Assembly: GCA_029263615.1 (NCBI GenBank)
Contig: JAJUFT010000002.1
Location: forward strand, 1-64,000
DNA: 64,000 bases
Reading direction: 5' to 3'
DNA from: Alcaligenaceae bacterium
Lineage (GTDB): Bacteria; Pseudomonadota; Gammaproteobacteria; Burkholderiales; Burkholderiaceae_B
Of this stretch, positions 32,553-40,613 are shown piece by piece (position 1 is the stretch's first letter; the number at the start of each line of letters is the position of its first letter). Both the position numbers and the translations under genes were made by a program. The notes beneath the pieces are model-generated. The model saw only the letters and a program-made list of their open reading frames with translations. It made no database searches and was not told the origin of the DNA.

Positions 32553-32569
32553 CGGACCCTGAATCGAAG

Positions 32570-34471
32570 ATGAGGGTCATTGTACGTGAGACGTTTCAAA
32601 CCTCGGTTTTTGGTAAGGACATGAGAGCTGGGCACGCGCCACTCGAACCCGGAGAACTGCATTTCGATTCGCTGGGCACCCCGGCCAGTGAACGCTACGG
32701 AGACGTATATCATGCGAGGGCCGGCGCGCTGGCCCAAGCCGAGCATGTGTTCATCCGTGGCAATGGACTGCCCGAGCGCTGGGCGGGCAGAGATCAGTTC
32801 ACCGTCTGTGAAACCGGCTTTGGCCTGGGGAACAATTTTCTTGCACTCTGGCAGGCCTGGCGTCGTTGCGAGCAGCGGCCGCGCAAATTGCACGTCCTGT
32901 CCTTCGAGGCTCACCCGTTTTCCCGCGACGATCTGGCGCGCGGTCTGGCAAGCCATTCTGGCGCGGCGCGCCGCATGGCCGATGCACTCCTTGCCGCCTG
33001 GCCCCCGCTGTTACCCGGCCTGCACCGCCTGGAGTTCGAAGACGGCCAGCTTTCCCTGACGCTGGCCCTCGGCAAGGTGGAACACCTGGCGCGTCAGGTG
33101 GAGGCCAGTGTGGACGCCTTCTTCCTCGATGGATTTTCCCCGGCGCGCAACCCCTCCATGTGGACACGCGAACTCTTCAGCCAGCTGGTACGTATCGCCC
33201 GGTCGGGGGCGACCGCGGCCACCTGGTGCAGCGCCGGTCAGGTCCGTCGCGATCTGTCGGCCGCCGGGTTCCTGGTGGAGCGCGCGCCCGGCTTCGGCGG
33301 CAAGCGGCAGATGTCGCGCGCCGTGCTGCGCCCCGGCCTGGGGCAGCCACAGCGTTCCGGTAGGGGCGACCACGTGCTGGTGGTCGGTGGCGGGCTGGCC
33401 GCCGCAGGCATGGCGCATTCGCTGGCGCTTAGGGGGCATGAGGTGACCGTCATGGACCCCGCCTTTGCGTACGGTCCCGCCGCAACGCACACCGGTCACC
33501 GCTGCGCCGCCATGTCGCCCGCGCTGAGTCGCGATGACAACCCCATGTCGAGGGTGAGCCGGGCCGGCATCCTGCTGGCGGGATTGCGCTGGCAAGCCCT
33601 GACTGACGCCACACGGCCCTGCGGATCGCTGTTTCGCATCGAGACCGGGGAAGCGCCGCTGTGGCAGGCATCGCTCGCGCACTGGAACTACCCGAAGGAC
33701 TGGATGGAATGGTGTGATGCCGGCGCCACCGCCGAGCGGGTCGGGCTGGCTTTACCTACGGGCGGGGTCTGGATGGGGCAGGGCCGTCTGGTCCGCGTCC
33801 CGCAGCTGCTGCAGGGCCTGTTCGCGCATGAACGCATCCGCCTGCAGGCTCGGCAGGTCGCCTCGCTGGAGCGCAGCGCGGGTGGCTGGTGCGCGATCGA
33901 TGAAAAGGGCAAACGGATTGCGGAAGCGCCGCGCGTCGTGCTGGCGGCGGCGCGGGCCGTGCCGCCCCTGTTGCGGCAGGCGCTTCCCCAGCTTGCCTCC
34001 CACAAGCTGGAGCAGATGCAGGTCATGGGCGGGCAGGTCGGCTATTTCCGTGCGGGCGAGGTCCCCGGTGGCTCCGCCGTTGTGGCGGGAGCAGGTTACT
34101 GGCTGCCGGCGGACGACGGCGTGCACGTCGGTGGCAGCACCTATGAATTTCACGTCGACGAGGTGAAGGCGACGCCGGAAGGCTTGCGCAGCGTGGCGCA
34201 CAAGGTTGCCGACCTGCTGGGCGTGGAGGCCAGCCAGCTGATGGGTGCCGCGGCAACCCCGGCGGGTTGGGCCGGCTGGCGCGCCGCGATCAGTGACCAT
34301 TTGCCGGTGATGGCGCCCGCCGATACAGAAGAAAGCCTGTGGGTGAGCTGCGCCTACGGTTCCCGTGGCCTGAGCTGGATGACGCTGGCCGGAGAATTGA
34401 TGGCGGCCCGGCTCAACAGCGAACCGCTGCCCCTGGAACGCGAACTGCAGAGAAGCCTCCGGGTGCGCTAG
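32570..34471 (+). CDS. mnmC: Bifunctional tRNA wobble-uridine modification enzyme MnmC
   Basis: A 633-residue two-domain enzyme that finishes mnm5s2U34 in tRNA. The N-terminal methyltransferase (to about residue 255) has CETGFGLGNNFLALWQAW and the active-site region DAFFLDGFSPARNPSMW. The C-terminal FAD-dependent oxidase starts with VLVVGGGLAAAGMAHSLA and ends with ACAYGSRGLSWM-type substrate contacts. Typical family N-termini begin near LEPGELHFDSLGTPASERYGDVY, so the ATG at 32621 is an alternative start. tRNA-Lys(UUU), whose group MnmC modifies, lies 2.5 kb downstream. Confidence 0.94.
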   Translation: MRVIVRETFQTSVFGKDMRAGHAPLEPGELHFDSLGTPASERYGDVYHARAGALAQAEHVFIRGNGLPERWAGRDQFTVCETGFGLGNNFLALWQAWRRCEQRPRKLHVLSFEAHPFSRDDLARGLASHSGAARRMADALLAAWPPLLPGLHRLEFEDGQLSLTLALGKVEHLARQVEASVDAFFLDGFSPARNPSMWTRELFSQLVRIARSGATAATWCSAGQVRRDLSAAGFLVERAPGFGGKRQMSRAVLRPGLGQPQRSGRGDHVLVVGGGLAAAGMAHSLALRGHEVTVMDPAFAYGPAATHTGHRCAAMSPALSRDDNPMSRVSRAGILLAGLRWQALTDATRPCGSLFRIETGEAPLWQASLAHWNYPKDWMEWCDAGATAERVGLALPTGGVWMGQGRLVRVPQLLQGLFAHERIRLQARQVASLERSAGGWCAIDEKGKRIAEAPRVVLAAARAVPPLLRQALPQLASHKLEQMQVMGGQVGYFRAGEVPGGSAVVAGAGYWLPADDGVHVGGSTYEFHVDEVKATPEGLRSVAHKVADLLGVEASQLMGAAATPAGWAGWRAAISDHLPVMAPADTEESLWVSCAYGSRGLSWMTLAGELMAARLNSEPLPLERELQRSLRVR

Positions 34472-34553
34472 CGCCGTAGTGTCGAGGGGACGGGGCAGAC
34501 GGTGTGAGCCAGTTTGCCGCCGCCTACAGGGCCACAGAAGTGGCGCCGAATTT

Positions 34554-34616
34554 TATAATTTCCTGCTTCACGAGAAGCAAGAAAGAGACCGGATTTTATT
34601 TTATGGCTCAAATCCG
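34554..34616 (+). promoter_or_regulatory. AT-rich region with -10-like box and two inverted repeats before the GH31-like gene
   Basis: A perfect TATAAT lies at 34554-34559, without a good -35 box at the right distance. GCTTC-ACGA-GAAGC follows near 34564-34577, and CGGATTT (34590-34596) pairs with AAATCCG (34610-34616). The AT-rich stretch contrasts with the GC-rich genes around it and is a plausible promoter-operator. A 10-codon open frame (34603-34635) ends directly before the ATG at 34636 but has no ribosome site. Confidence 0.4.
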
Positions 34617-34635
34617 TCAGAATAATGGCTTTTGA

Positions 34636-36888
34636 ATGCTTATTGGGCCATGGCCCGAGGATTGCGCTGTGCCGCACGACTCCGATCAAGTTCACGTTAC
34701 TCCTCTGACCCATCTTGAATTCACGAACGCGAGCTCTGTCCGGGCAGAATTTGCCTTGCCGGACACAGGGCTTGCCTTGTATGTCGAAGCCCATGCGCCG
34801 GGCGTCTATCGCGTGCGATGCGCGCCTCCCGATGTGCTCGCCGCTCGCGAGGAAAAACCCACGACGCGGCAGAGGGCACATGCTGAAATGCTGCTTGCGC
34901 GCGACGAACCGGTCGGTGAGCTGGTGACCAGCTCCATGGTGGGCGCGGGCGGCTGGCGGCTGGAGCAGGGCGAGATCACGCTGGAAGTGGCCACCGACCC
35001 GCTGCGCGTTTCCCTCTACCGGGCCGAGCAGTGCATCGTGTCGAGCCTGGCGGAAGGGTTCCTGCAGAAGGGCGAGCGCGATGGCGACACCCTGTGGCGT
35101 TTTTCCGCTTTGCTCCAGGAAGATGATCATCTGCACGGCCTGGGCGAAACCACGGGCGACCCCGATCGCCGCGGCTCTGTTCTGGTTTCAGACGACCCCA
35201 ATGCCCGGGTGGCTCCCCTGCTGTGGAGCACGCGCGGCTGGGGCCTCTACGTCAACACACTCAGTCGGGTGGAATACGATCTTGGGGCGGCCCAACCGGA
35301 TGCCTGCAGCGTTGTAGTCCATGACACCCTGCTGGACTTCTTCCTGTTCACCGGGGAACCCGCTGAAATCCTGAACCAATATTCCGCCCTGACCGGCCGG
35401 GCCGGTCAACCGGGCCTCGCCCCCATGGGGGTATGGCTCGAGCAGGCTCCCGGGGCCACCCTCGACGAAGCCCTGGCGATCGTCGAGAACTTCCGTGCCA
35501 ATGAATGGAGCGTCGACACGCTCGAGATGGCATCGCCTGCCGTCCATGCCTTCCAGGCCGACAAGCCGGTGTTCGAATGGGATGCCTCGCGCTGCGGTGA
35601 GCAACGTGAATTCCAGGCGCGTCTGCAGGCGGCCAACGTTCAGCTGGCGGCCCCGACCTTGCCCGCGGTGCTTCAGGGCACGGCGCTGTTCGAGGAATGG
35701 GAAGACCGCGGCTGGTTGCTGATTCGTGATGAAGACGGCTCCGCCTGTGTGTTTCCCGGCACCGAGGTCACGGCGGGCCAGCCCTACGGCTTGCTCGACC
35801 TCACCAACAAAGACGTCTACAAGCTCTGGGTGGAACGCCAGCGCCAGGCCGTCGAAGAAGGCCTGGCATCGCCCGTCTGCAGCGTGCAGGTCGACATTCC
35901 CGACGATGTCACTGCGCGTGGCGGCGAGTGCGGCGCGGTGCTTCGCACCCTCTATCCCATGCTGGCACGGCGCGCCTTGTTCGATGCCGTGGCCGGCCAT
36001 CGCACCCCGCAGGAAGGGGTGGTGGTCAGCCGCGACCTCTATCCCGCCGTTCAGCGCAGTGCTTGGCAGGCCGGGCCTCGCTGCGAAAACAGCTGGGCCG
36101 GCATGGAAGAAAGCCTGCGAGCCGCGCTCAGCCTCGGCGACAGTGGCGTGCCCGTCATGACGCACCGTCTGGGCAATGCCCAGGCACCGCTCGATGGCAT
36201 GACGCCGGAACTGTACGTGCGTTGGCTGGCGACCTGCGTACTGTCGGCAAATTTCTCCTTCCAGGGAGTGCCCGGCCTGCTGCCGTCTTCCTTTGACACG
36301 GAAACCCAGGAGTTGGTGCGGCACTGGCTGCAATGGCGCTACCGGCTCATTCCGTATGTCTTGGGCATCATCGAAGATGCCGTGCGCACAGGGCTGCCGG
36401 TGCAGCGCTCCATGGCCATGTGTTTCCCGTCCGACCCGGTGGCGCAGGCCTGGGACACCCAATACATGTTCGGGCCGGCGCTCCTGGTGGCGCCCATGCT
36501 GGAGCCGGGCAACAAGGCACGCGTTTACCTGCCCGAGGGCACAGCCTGGTGGGATATGAACACCGGCTGGCGCTATGAAGGCGGTTCGGTGCTGGAAGTC
36601 GAGTGCGGGCTGGACACCCTTCCCGTGTTCGGTCGGGAAGGGCAGATGCTCTGCCTGGGCCCGGGCGGCCTCCACACGTCGGATTTCAACTCTGCCCGCT
36701 TGCTGGACGAAGTCTGGATGTTCGGCATGCCCGAACACAGCCCGGTCGTGATGCGCAACAAGATCCGCGTGATGCAGATGCAGGGCTCGAGCTACATCAA
36801 GGGCCTGGAGGGGCTGAAGATCCTGCCGTCGGAAGGGCTGGAGGTGAAACGCCGAGGTGCAGAGGTTCGTATTTCCCGGGCACGGTAA
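34636..36888 (+). CDS. GH31-fold glycosidase homologue, probably catalytically degenerate
   Basis: A 750-residue protein laid out like YicI-type GH31 alpha-glycosidases: N-terminal beta-sandwich with DDHLHGLGETTGDPDRRG and WSTRGWGLYVNT, a (beta/alpha)8 barrel from about residue 255, then QYMFGPALLVAPMLEPG and a C-terminal beta domain. The barrel motifs are eroded. The nucleophile motif TDFGE is reduced to VDIPDD (D420). The acid/base motif WGGDC reads AGPRC, with Arg482 where Asp is expected. SHDIGG reads THRLGN. The substrate-contact FDCFW strand reads MASPAV. No signal peptide. The frame is intact over 2.25 kb, so it looks maintained, perhaps as a binding or regulatory protein. A GTG at 34669 with AGG upstream is an alternative start. 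Confidence 0.75.
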   Translation: MLIGPWPEDCAVPHDSDQVHVTPLTHLEFTNASSVRAEFALPDTGLALYVEAHAPGVYRVRCAPPDVLAAREEKPTTRQRAHAEMLLARDEPVGELVTSSMVGAGGWRLEQGEITLEVATDPLRVSLYRAEQCIVSSLAEGFLQKGERDGDTLWRFSALLQEDDHLHGLGETTGDPDRRGSVLVSDDPNARVAPLLWSTRGWGLYVNTLSRVEYDLGAAQPDACSVVVHDTLLDFFLFTGEPAEILNQYSALTGRAGQPGLAPMGVWLEQAPGATLDEALAIVENFRANEWSVDTLEMASPAVHAFQADKPVFEWDASRCGEQREFQARLQAANVQLAAPTLPAVLQGTALFEEWEDRGWLLIRDEDGSACVFPGTEVTAGQPYGLLDLTNKDVYKLWVERQRQAVEEGLASPVCSVQVDIPDDVTARGGECGAVLRTLYPMLARRALFDAVAGHRTPQEGVVVSRDLYPAVQRSAWQAGPRCENSWAGMEESLRAALSLGDSGVPVMTHRLGNAQAPLDGMTPELYVRWLATCVLSANFSFQGVPGLLPSSFDTETQELVRHWLQWRYRLIPYVLGIIEDAVRTGLPVQRSMAMCFPSDPVAQAWDTQYMFGPALLVAPMLEPGNKARVYLPEGTAWWDMNTGWRYEGGSVLEVECGLDTLPVFGREGQMLCLGPGGLHTSDFNSARLLDEVWMFGMPEHSPVVMRNKIRVMQMQGSSYIKGLEGLKILPSEGLEVKRRGAEVRISRAR

Positions 36889-36922
36889 TAAAAAGTCGAT
36901 GCCGGCTCGGGCCGGCAACGAC

Positions 36923-36951
36923 TTGACAGGCTCCGGGGGATGGGCCATAAT
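36923..36951 (+). promoter_or_regulatory. Promoter of tRNA-Lys
   Basis: TTGACA (36923-36928), a 17-nt GC-rich spacer and CATAAT (36946-36951) lie 25 nt before the tRNA. The GC-rich bases after the -10 box are modest, so stringent control is not clear. A TGCCGGC-TCGG-GCCGGCA hairpin at 36900-36917 just before it may end transcription of the GH31-like gene. Confidence 0.8.
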
Positions 36952-36976
36952 TGAAATCTTGACTCTGCAAGAGTTC

Positions 36977-37052
36977 GGGTCGTTAGCTCAGTCGGTAGAG
37001 CAGCGGACTTTTAATCCGTTGGTCGCGCGTTCGAGTCGCGCACGACCCACCA
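36977..37052 (+). tRNA. tRNA-Lys (anticodon TTT)
   Basis: A 76-nt cloverleaf: acceptor GGGTCGT pairs with ACGACCC, D-loop TAGCTCAGTCGGTAGAGC, anticodon stem GCGGA/TCCGT around CTTTTAA with anticodon TTT at 37010-37012, T-arm GTTCGAGTC, and an encoded CCA end (37050-37052). It has its own promoter and terminator. U34 of this tRNA is a known substrate of the MnmE/G-MnmC pathway. Confidence 0.98.
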
Positions 37053-37077
37053 AGAACTTCTTGCGCATCAAGCAAAA

Positions 37078-37108
37078 GCCGCTCAAGTTTCTGGGCGGCT
37101 TTTTGTTT
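37078..37108 (+). terminator. Intrinsic terminator after tRNA-Lys
   Basis: GCCGCTC (37078-37084) pairs with GGGCGGC (37093-37099) and is followed by TTTTTGTTTTT. It is located about 25 nt after the tRNA 3' end. Confidence 0.88.
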
Positions 37109-37141
37109 TTCGGGTGCCACCTCGCTACGGCGAATTCGTAG

Positions 37142-37684
37142 TCACTGCGAATTGATTGAGGGGCTGCGTCGTTCCACGCCCAGCGCCTCAAGATGGCGCA
37201 CCATGTCTTCGGCGGACGTCTCCGGCCTCACCTCGGTATCGATCTTGAGAATCGTTCCGTCCTTGCCGATGTAGAAAGTATGGCGGCGGGCCACCCCACT
37301 GGGCCCCAGCACCCCATAAGCCCGTGCCACCGATTTGTCTTCATCGCTCAGAAGAGGGAAATCGGCATTGGTCTCGGCAGCAAAGTCCTGGTTGAGCTTC
37401 AGGGGGTCGACGCTGGCCATGAAGTAGGTCACGTCGAACTGGCGAATCTTGTCGCCGTTCTCTGCCAAGGATTTGCACTCGATGGTGCAACCGTAGCTGC
37501 TGGCTTTCGGAAACCAGGCCAGCACCACGGCCTGCTTCCCGGGGTAGTCCGACAACTGATACGTCTTGCCGTCTGCCCCCGGCAGGCGGAAGTCGGGTGC
37601 CTGGTCACCGACCTCCAGCGCCAGGGCTGCCTGACACACCGCCAGCAGACCTGCGGCCGCCCACCCCTTGGTGATTCCTTTCAT
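37142..37684 (-). CDS. Exported peroxiredoxin (AhpC/TSA family, BCP/PrxQ-like)
   Basis: A 180-residue thioredoxin-fold protein with an N-terminal signal peptide ([21 protein letters not shown]) and the mature start [18 protein letters not shown]. The segment [16 protein letters not shown] holds the peroxidatic Cys, with a second Cys four residues on, as in PrxQ-like enzymes. [23 protein letters not shown] and [12 protein letters not shown] are family blocks. It should reduce peroxides in the periplasm. The start at 37684 is supported by GGAGA upstream; the longer in-frame opening lacks a signal peptide. It is convergent with the tRNA. Confidence 0.85.
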   Translation of the reverse strand: MKGITKGWAAAGLLAVCQAALALEVGDQAPDFRLPGADGKTYQLSDYPGKQAVVLAWFPKASSYGCTIECKSLAENGDKIRQFDVTYFMASVDPLKLNQDFAAETNADFPLLSDEDKSVARAYGVLGPSGVARRHTFYIGKDGTILKIDTEVRPETSAEDMVRHLEALGVERRSPSINSQ

Positions 37685-37854
37685 CGTTCTGGTCTCCCGA
37701 GTTCGCGCGTGCTTCGCTGCTATCCTACCCCTGTGCGCCGATGAGGGAAACGGGTGAAGCGGTGACGGAACTGCCGGCACCGGATTTGCCGAGCGAATAG
37801 CTCGTCAGTCATTGTGAGGTGCCGGGGCATGCGGCGGCGCCTGAGGAAAAAAAC

Positions 37855-38403
37855 ATGAAGAAGATGCTCTTGGGCGCGGGTGCCGTCATCGGAATAGCCC
37901 TCCTGGCAGGATGCGCCACCACGCCGCGCGCTTTGCCGACTCAGGCAGGGGTGGATCTGCTACGCTATGCCGGCACTTGGTACGAGCAGGCGCGCCTGCC
38001 CAACCGCTTTCAGCGAGACTGTACGGGGGAAGTGCGCGCCGACTATGCGTTGAACCCGGACGGAACGCTGAGTGTCGTCAACCAGTGTCGCCAGGCAGAC
38101 GGTAGTGTGAAGCGCGCCGAAGCGGTGGGGCGCCTGGCCGAAAGGGGGCCGGATGCAGACCCCGCCAAGCTGGAGGTGCGTTTTGCGCCGGACTGGACGA
38201 GCTGGCTGCCCATCGTCTGGGGAGACTACTGGATCATTCGCCTGGATGGCGACTATGAGTATTCCCTGGTGGGTACGCCCGATCGCAAGTATCTGTGGGT
38301 GCTGACGCGGGATGAGCGGGCCGACCCGCAACACGTTCAGGCACTGCTGGATTACGCCGGGACCTTGGGGTTTGCCGTGGACGAGATGATTCGCTCGGAG
38401 TAG
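37855..38403 (+). CDS. blc: Outer-membrane lipoprotein, Blc-type lipocalin
   Basis: A 182-residue protein with a lipoprotein signal peptide (lipobox LLAGC, Cys at about 18). The lipocalin barrel has the hallmark GTWYEQARLPNRFQRDC near residue 43 (GxW plus conserved RxxxRFQ) and DYWIIRLDGDYEYSLVGTPDRKYLWVL. Bacterial Blc binds lipids in the outer membrane, often under envelope stress. AGGA lies 8 nt before the ATG. Its last 52 nt overlap the convergent UV-endonuclease gene. Confidence 0.92.
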   Translation: MKKMLLGAGAVIGIALLAGCATTPRALPTQAGVDLLRYAGTWYEQARLPNRFQRDCTGEVRADYALNPDGTLSVVNQCRQADGSVKRAEAVGRLAERGPDADPAKLEVRFAPDWTSWLPIVWGDYWIIRLDGDYEYSLVGTPDRKYLWVLTRDERADPQHVQALLDYAGTLGFAVDEMIRSE

Positions 38404-38771
38404 GGGGCGCCGCCCCGCTCGGCGAGGCGCATGCGATTGATGTGCAGCGCCTCGGCGTCGGGCGCCCAGTCCTGCCAGAAGGTGGTGGGGATGTCGGGAA
38501 ACTGCTCGCGACGGATCCCGTCGAATTGAGGTTTGTACCCGCGGAGCTTCATTTCCGCCACCAATTCCCGGTGGCGGCGGGCCAGATAGGCCAAGCGGGT
38601 GTAGAAGAACGTGACATGCCCGGTTCCCAACGTGTAGCGGTCGTGTTGCGCAAAGCGCTGGCGCTGGGCAGCTTTGGCGGCCAGGGCGAACACGCGCGGC
38701 AGTTCGCGGTATTCGGCGACCAGGTGGGGGCCGCTCAGTTCCTGGACAGGTACACAGTTGATACGGGTCAT
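38352..38771 (-). CDS. Pyrimidine dimer DNA glycosylase/AP lyase (T4 endonuclease V family)
   Basis: A 139-residue protein that matches phage T4 DenV along most of its length: TRIN at the start, HLVAEYRELPRVF, LGTGHVTFFYTRLAYLARRH and ELVAEMKLRGY. The catalytic N-terminal Thr2 (after Met removal), Arg22 and Glu23 are all conserved. It cuts the glycosyl bond at UV-induced cyclobutane dimers and then the strand. The C-terminal aromatic WYKYYG tail of T4 is replaced by an unrelated sequence. It overlaps the end of blc by 52 nt on the opposite strand. The family is sporadic in bacteria, which suggests phage-related transfer. Confidence 0.9.
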   Translation of the reverse strand: MTRINCVPVQELSGPHLVAEYRELPRVFALAAKAAQRQRFAQHDRYTLGTGHVTFFYTRLAYLARRHRELVAEMKLRGYKPQFDGIRREQFPDIPTTFWQDWAPDAEALHINRMRLAERGGAPYSERIISSTANPKVPA

Positions 38772-38819
38772 GCGGGAAGAATGGCTTGCGTTGATAGAAT
38801 ACGGGTTTGCGTTCGCGAC

Positions 38820-38848
38820 TTATAACCAAAAGCTCTAAGCTAACGCAA
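38820..38848 (-). promoter_or_regulatory. Candidate promoter of the UV-endonuclease gene
   Basis: On the minus strand TTGCGT (complement of 38843-38848) and TTATAA (38820-38825) are 17 nt apart, 49 nt before the ATG at 38771. No clear promoter or SAM-responsive riboswitch for the divergent metN was seen in the same 150-nt gap. Confidence 0.4.
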
Positions 38849-38923
38849 AAATGTCTCAGATCGTCATGTTAAATTGCACCGTCCCCTTGGGTCGGCTGTC
38901 CTGCCTACGAGAGAACCCCTGTC

Positions 38924-39934
38924 TTGATTGTCCTGGAAAATCTGCGAAAAACGTATGCCACTCCGCATCGTGTGTCGCACGCCTTGGCGGGTGTGAGCCT
39001 GCGCATTGAACGTGGCGAGATCTTCGGGATCATCGGCCGCTCGGGTGCCGGCAAGAGCACCCTGATTCGCATGCTGAACCTGCTGGAACGGCCTACCGAG
39101 GGGCGGGTGCTGATCGACGGTGACGATATTACCGCTTACGACGAGGCGCGTCTGCGGCAGTTCCGGCAGTCCGTGGGCATGGTGTTCCAGCACTTCAACC
39201 TGCTGAACAGCCGGACGGTGCTCGACAACGTGTGCTTCCCCTTGCGGCTGGCCGGCATGAACCGTCGCCAGCAGCGGGAACGGGCAGCCGAGGTGCTGGA
39301 TCTCGTGGGTCTGTCCGACCACGCGAACAAGTATCCGCGTCAGCTGTCCGGCGGGCAGCAGCAGCGTGTGGGCATTGCGCGAGCCCTGGCCAGCAAGCCC
39401 AGGCTGTTGCTGTGCGATGAGGCCACCTCGGCACTCGACCCGGAAACCACGCAGTCCATTCTGCGCCTGCTCATCGACATCAATCGCAATCTCGGCCTGA
39501 CGATCGTCCTGATCACCCACGGCATGGACGTCATCCGCAGCGTCTGCGACAAGGTGGCGGTGATTGATGCGGGGTGCATTGTGGAGCACGGCACCGTGCT
39601 GGACGTCTTTCTGCACCCGCAGCATCCGGTCACTCAATCGCTGTTGTCTGAAAGTGGCATGGATGCCGAGGGCTGGCGCGACATGGCGCAAGGCATGCAA
39701 GGGACCCTGTTGCGGCTGAGTTTTCGCGGTGCCGCCACCCTGCAGCCCTTGCTCACGCAGGTCGCCCGCCAGCTGAACGTGGATTTCAGCATTCTGCAAG
39801 GCTCGGTCGGCCGCATCAAGGACACCCCCTACGGCCAGCTGGTTGTGGCCGTGCAGGGGGAACCCCAGGCCTGCCTGCGGCTGCCCGAGGTGCTACGAGC
39901 CCAGGGAGTGGAATGTGAGGAGTTGCAGCGATGA
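38924..39934 (+). CDS. metN: Methionine importer ATP-binding protein MetN
   Basis: A 336-residue ABC ATPase: GRSGAGKST (Walker A, residues 38-46), [27 protein letters not shown] and the H-loop THGMDVI. After about residue 245 a C-terminal NIL domain, which senses methionine in MetN, follows (TLLRLSFRGAA...). The start appears to be TTG at 38924, the first start codon before VLENLRKTY. Overlaps metI by 4 nt. Confidence 0.95.
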   Translation: MIVLENLRKTYATPHRVSHALAGVSLRIERGEIFGIIGRSGAGKSTLIRMLNLLERPTEGRVLIDGDDITAYDEARLRQFRQSVGMVFQHFNLLNSRTVLDNVCFPLRLAGMNRRQQRERAAEVLDLVGLSDHANKYPRQLSGGQQQRVGIARALASKPRLLLCDEATSALDPETTQSILRLLIDINRNLGLTIVLITHGMDVIRSVCDKVAVIDAGCIVEHGTVLDVFLHPQHPVTQSLLSESGMDAEGWRDMAQGMQGTLLRLSFRGAATLQPLLTQVARQLNVDFSILQGSVGRIKDTPYGQLVVAVQGEPQACLRLPEVLRAQGVECEELQR

Positions 39935-40590
39935 ACTTCGACAATATTGATTGGGCCCTGATCGGCGAAGCCACCATCGACACACTGCTGATGACGGGTT
40001 TTTCCCTGCTCTTCACCGTGATCATCGGGCTGCCGCTGGGCATCCTCTTGTTCCTCACCAGTCCGCGGCAGATGTTGGCCAACACACCGGTGTATCAGGT
40101 GCTGTCCCTGGTGGTGAACGTTCTACGTTCCGTTCCCTTCCTCATCCTTCTGATTGTCATGATCCCCGTCACCCGCGTGGTGGCGGGCACCTCGCTGGGG
40201 GTGGAAGGTGCTGTTCCACCCCTGGTGGTGAGCGCGGCACCTTTCTTTGCGCGTCTAGTGGAGAACGTTTTGCGCGAGCTCGACCCCGGCGTGTCTGAAG
40301 CCTGTCGCGCCATGGGGGCCAACTCCCGGCAAACCGTACTGCTGGCCCTGCTGCCCGAAGCCATGACGGGCATTGTCGCGGCCGTGATCGTCACCGCGAT
40401 TGCGCTGGTGGGGTATTCCGCCATGTCCGGTGTGATCGGGGGCGGAGGGCTGGGAGATCTGGCCGTCCGGTTCGGCTATCAGCGCTATCAGTCCGACGTC
40501 ATGATCGTGACGGTCGTGATACTGGTCATCATGGTGCAGTTACTGCAAGTCTTCGGCGATCGTCTGGTCGCCCGTCTCAATCGTAGGTAA
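39931..40590 (+). CDS. metI: Methionine importer permease MetI
   Basis: A 219-residue inner-membrane protein with five helices. LVVNVLRSVPFLILLIVMIP and the coupling motif EACRAMGANSRQTVLLALLPEA (EAA loop) identify it, with GVIGGGGLGDLA near the C-terminus. Confidence 0.95.
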   Translation: MNFDNIDWALIGEATIDTLLMTGFSLLFTVIIGLPLGILLFLTSPRQMLANTPVYQVLSLVVNVLRSVPFLILLIVMIPVTRVVAGTSLGVEGAVPPLVVSAAPFFARLVENVLRELDPGVSEACRAMGANSRQTVLLALLPEAMTGIVAAVIVTAIALVGYSAMSGVIGGGGLGDLAVRFGYQRYQSDVMIVTVVILVIMVQLLQVFGDRLVARLNRR

Positions 40591-40613
40591 AGCTTTTTTC
40601 TGGAGAAAGAAAC

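Noticed and set aside
38772-38923. SAM-responsive riboswitch before metN
   Set aside because: The sequence was read for SAM-type conserved cores and none was recognised; no terminator-antiterminator pair is visible.
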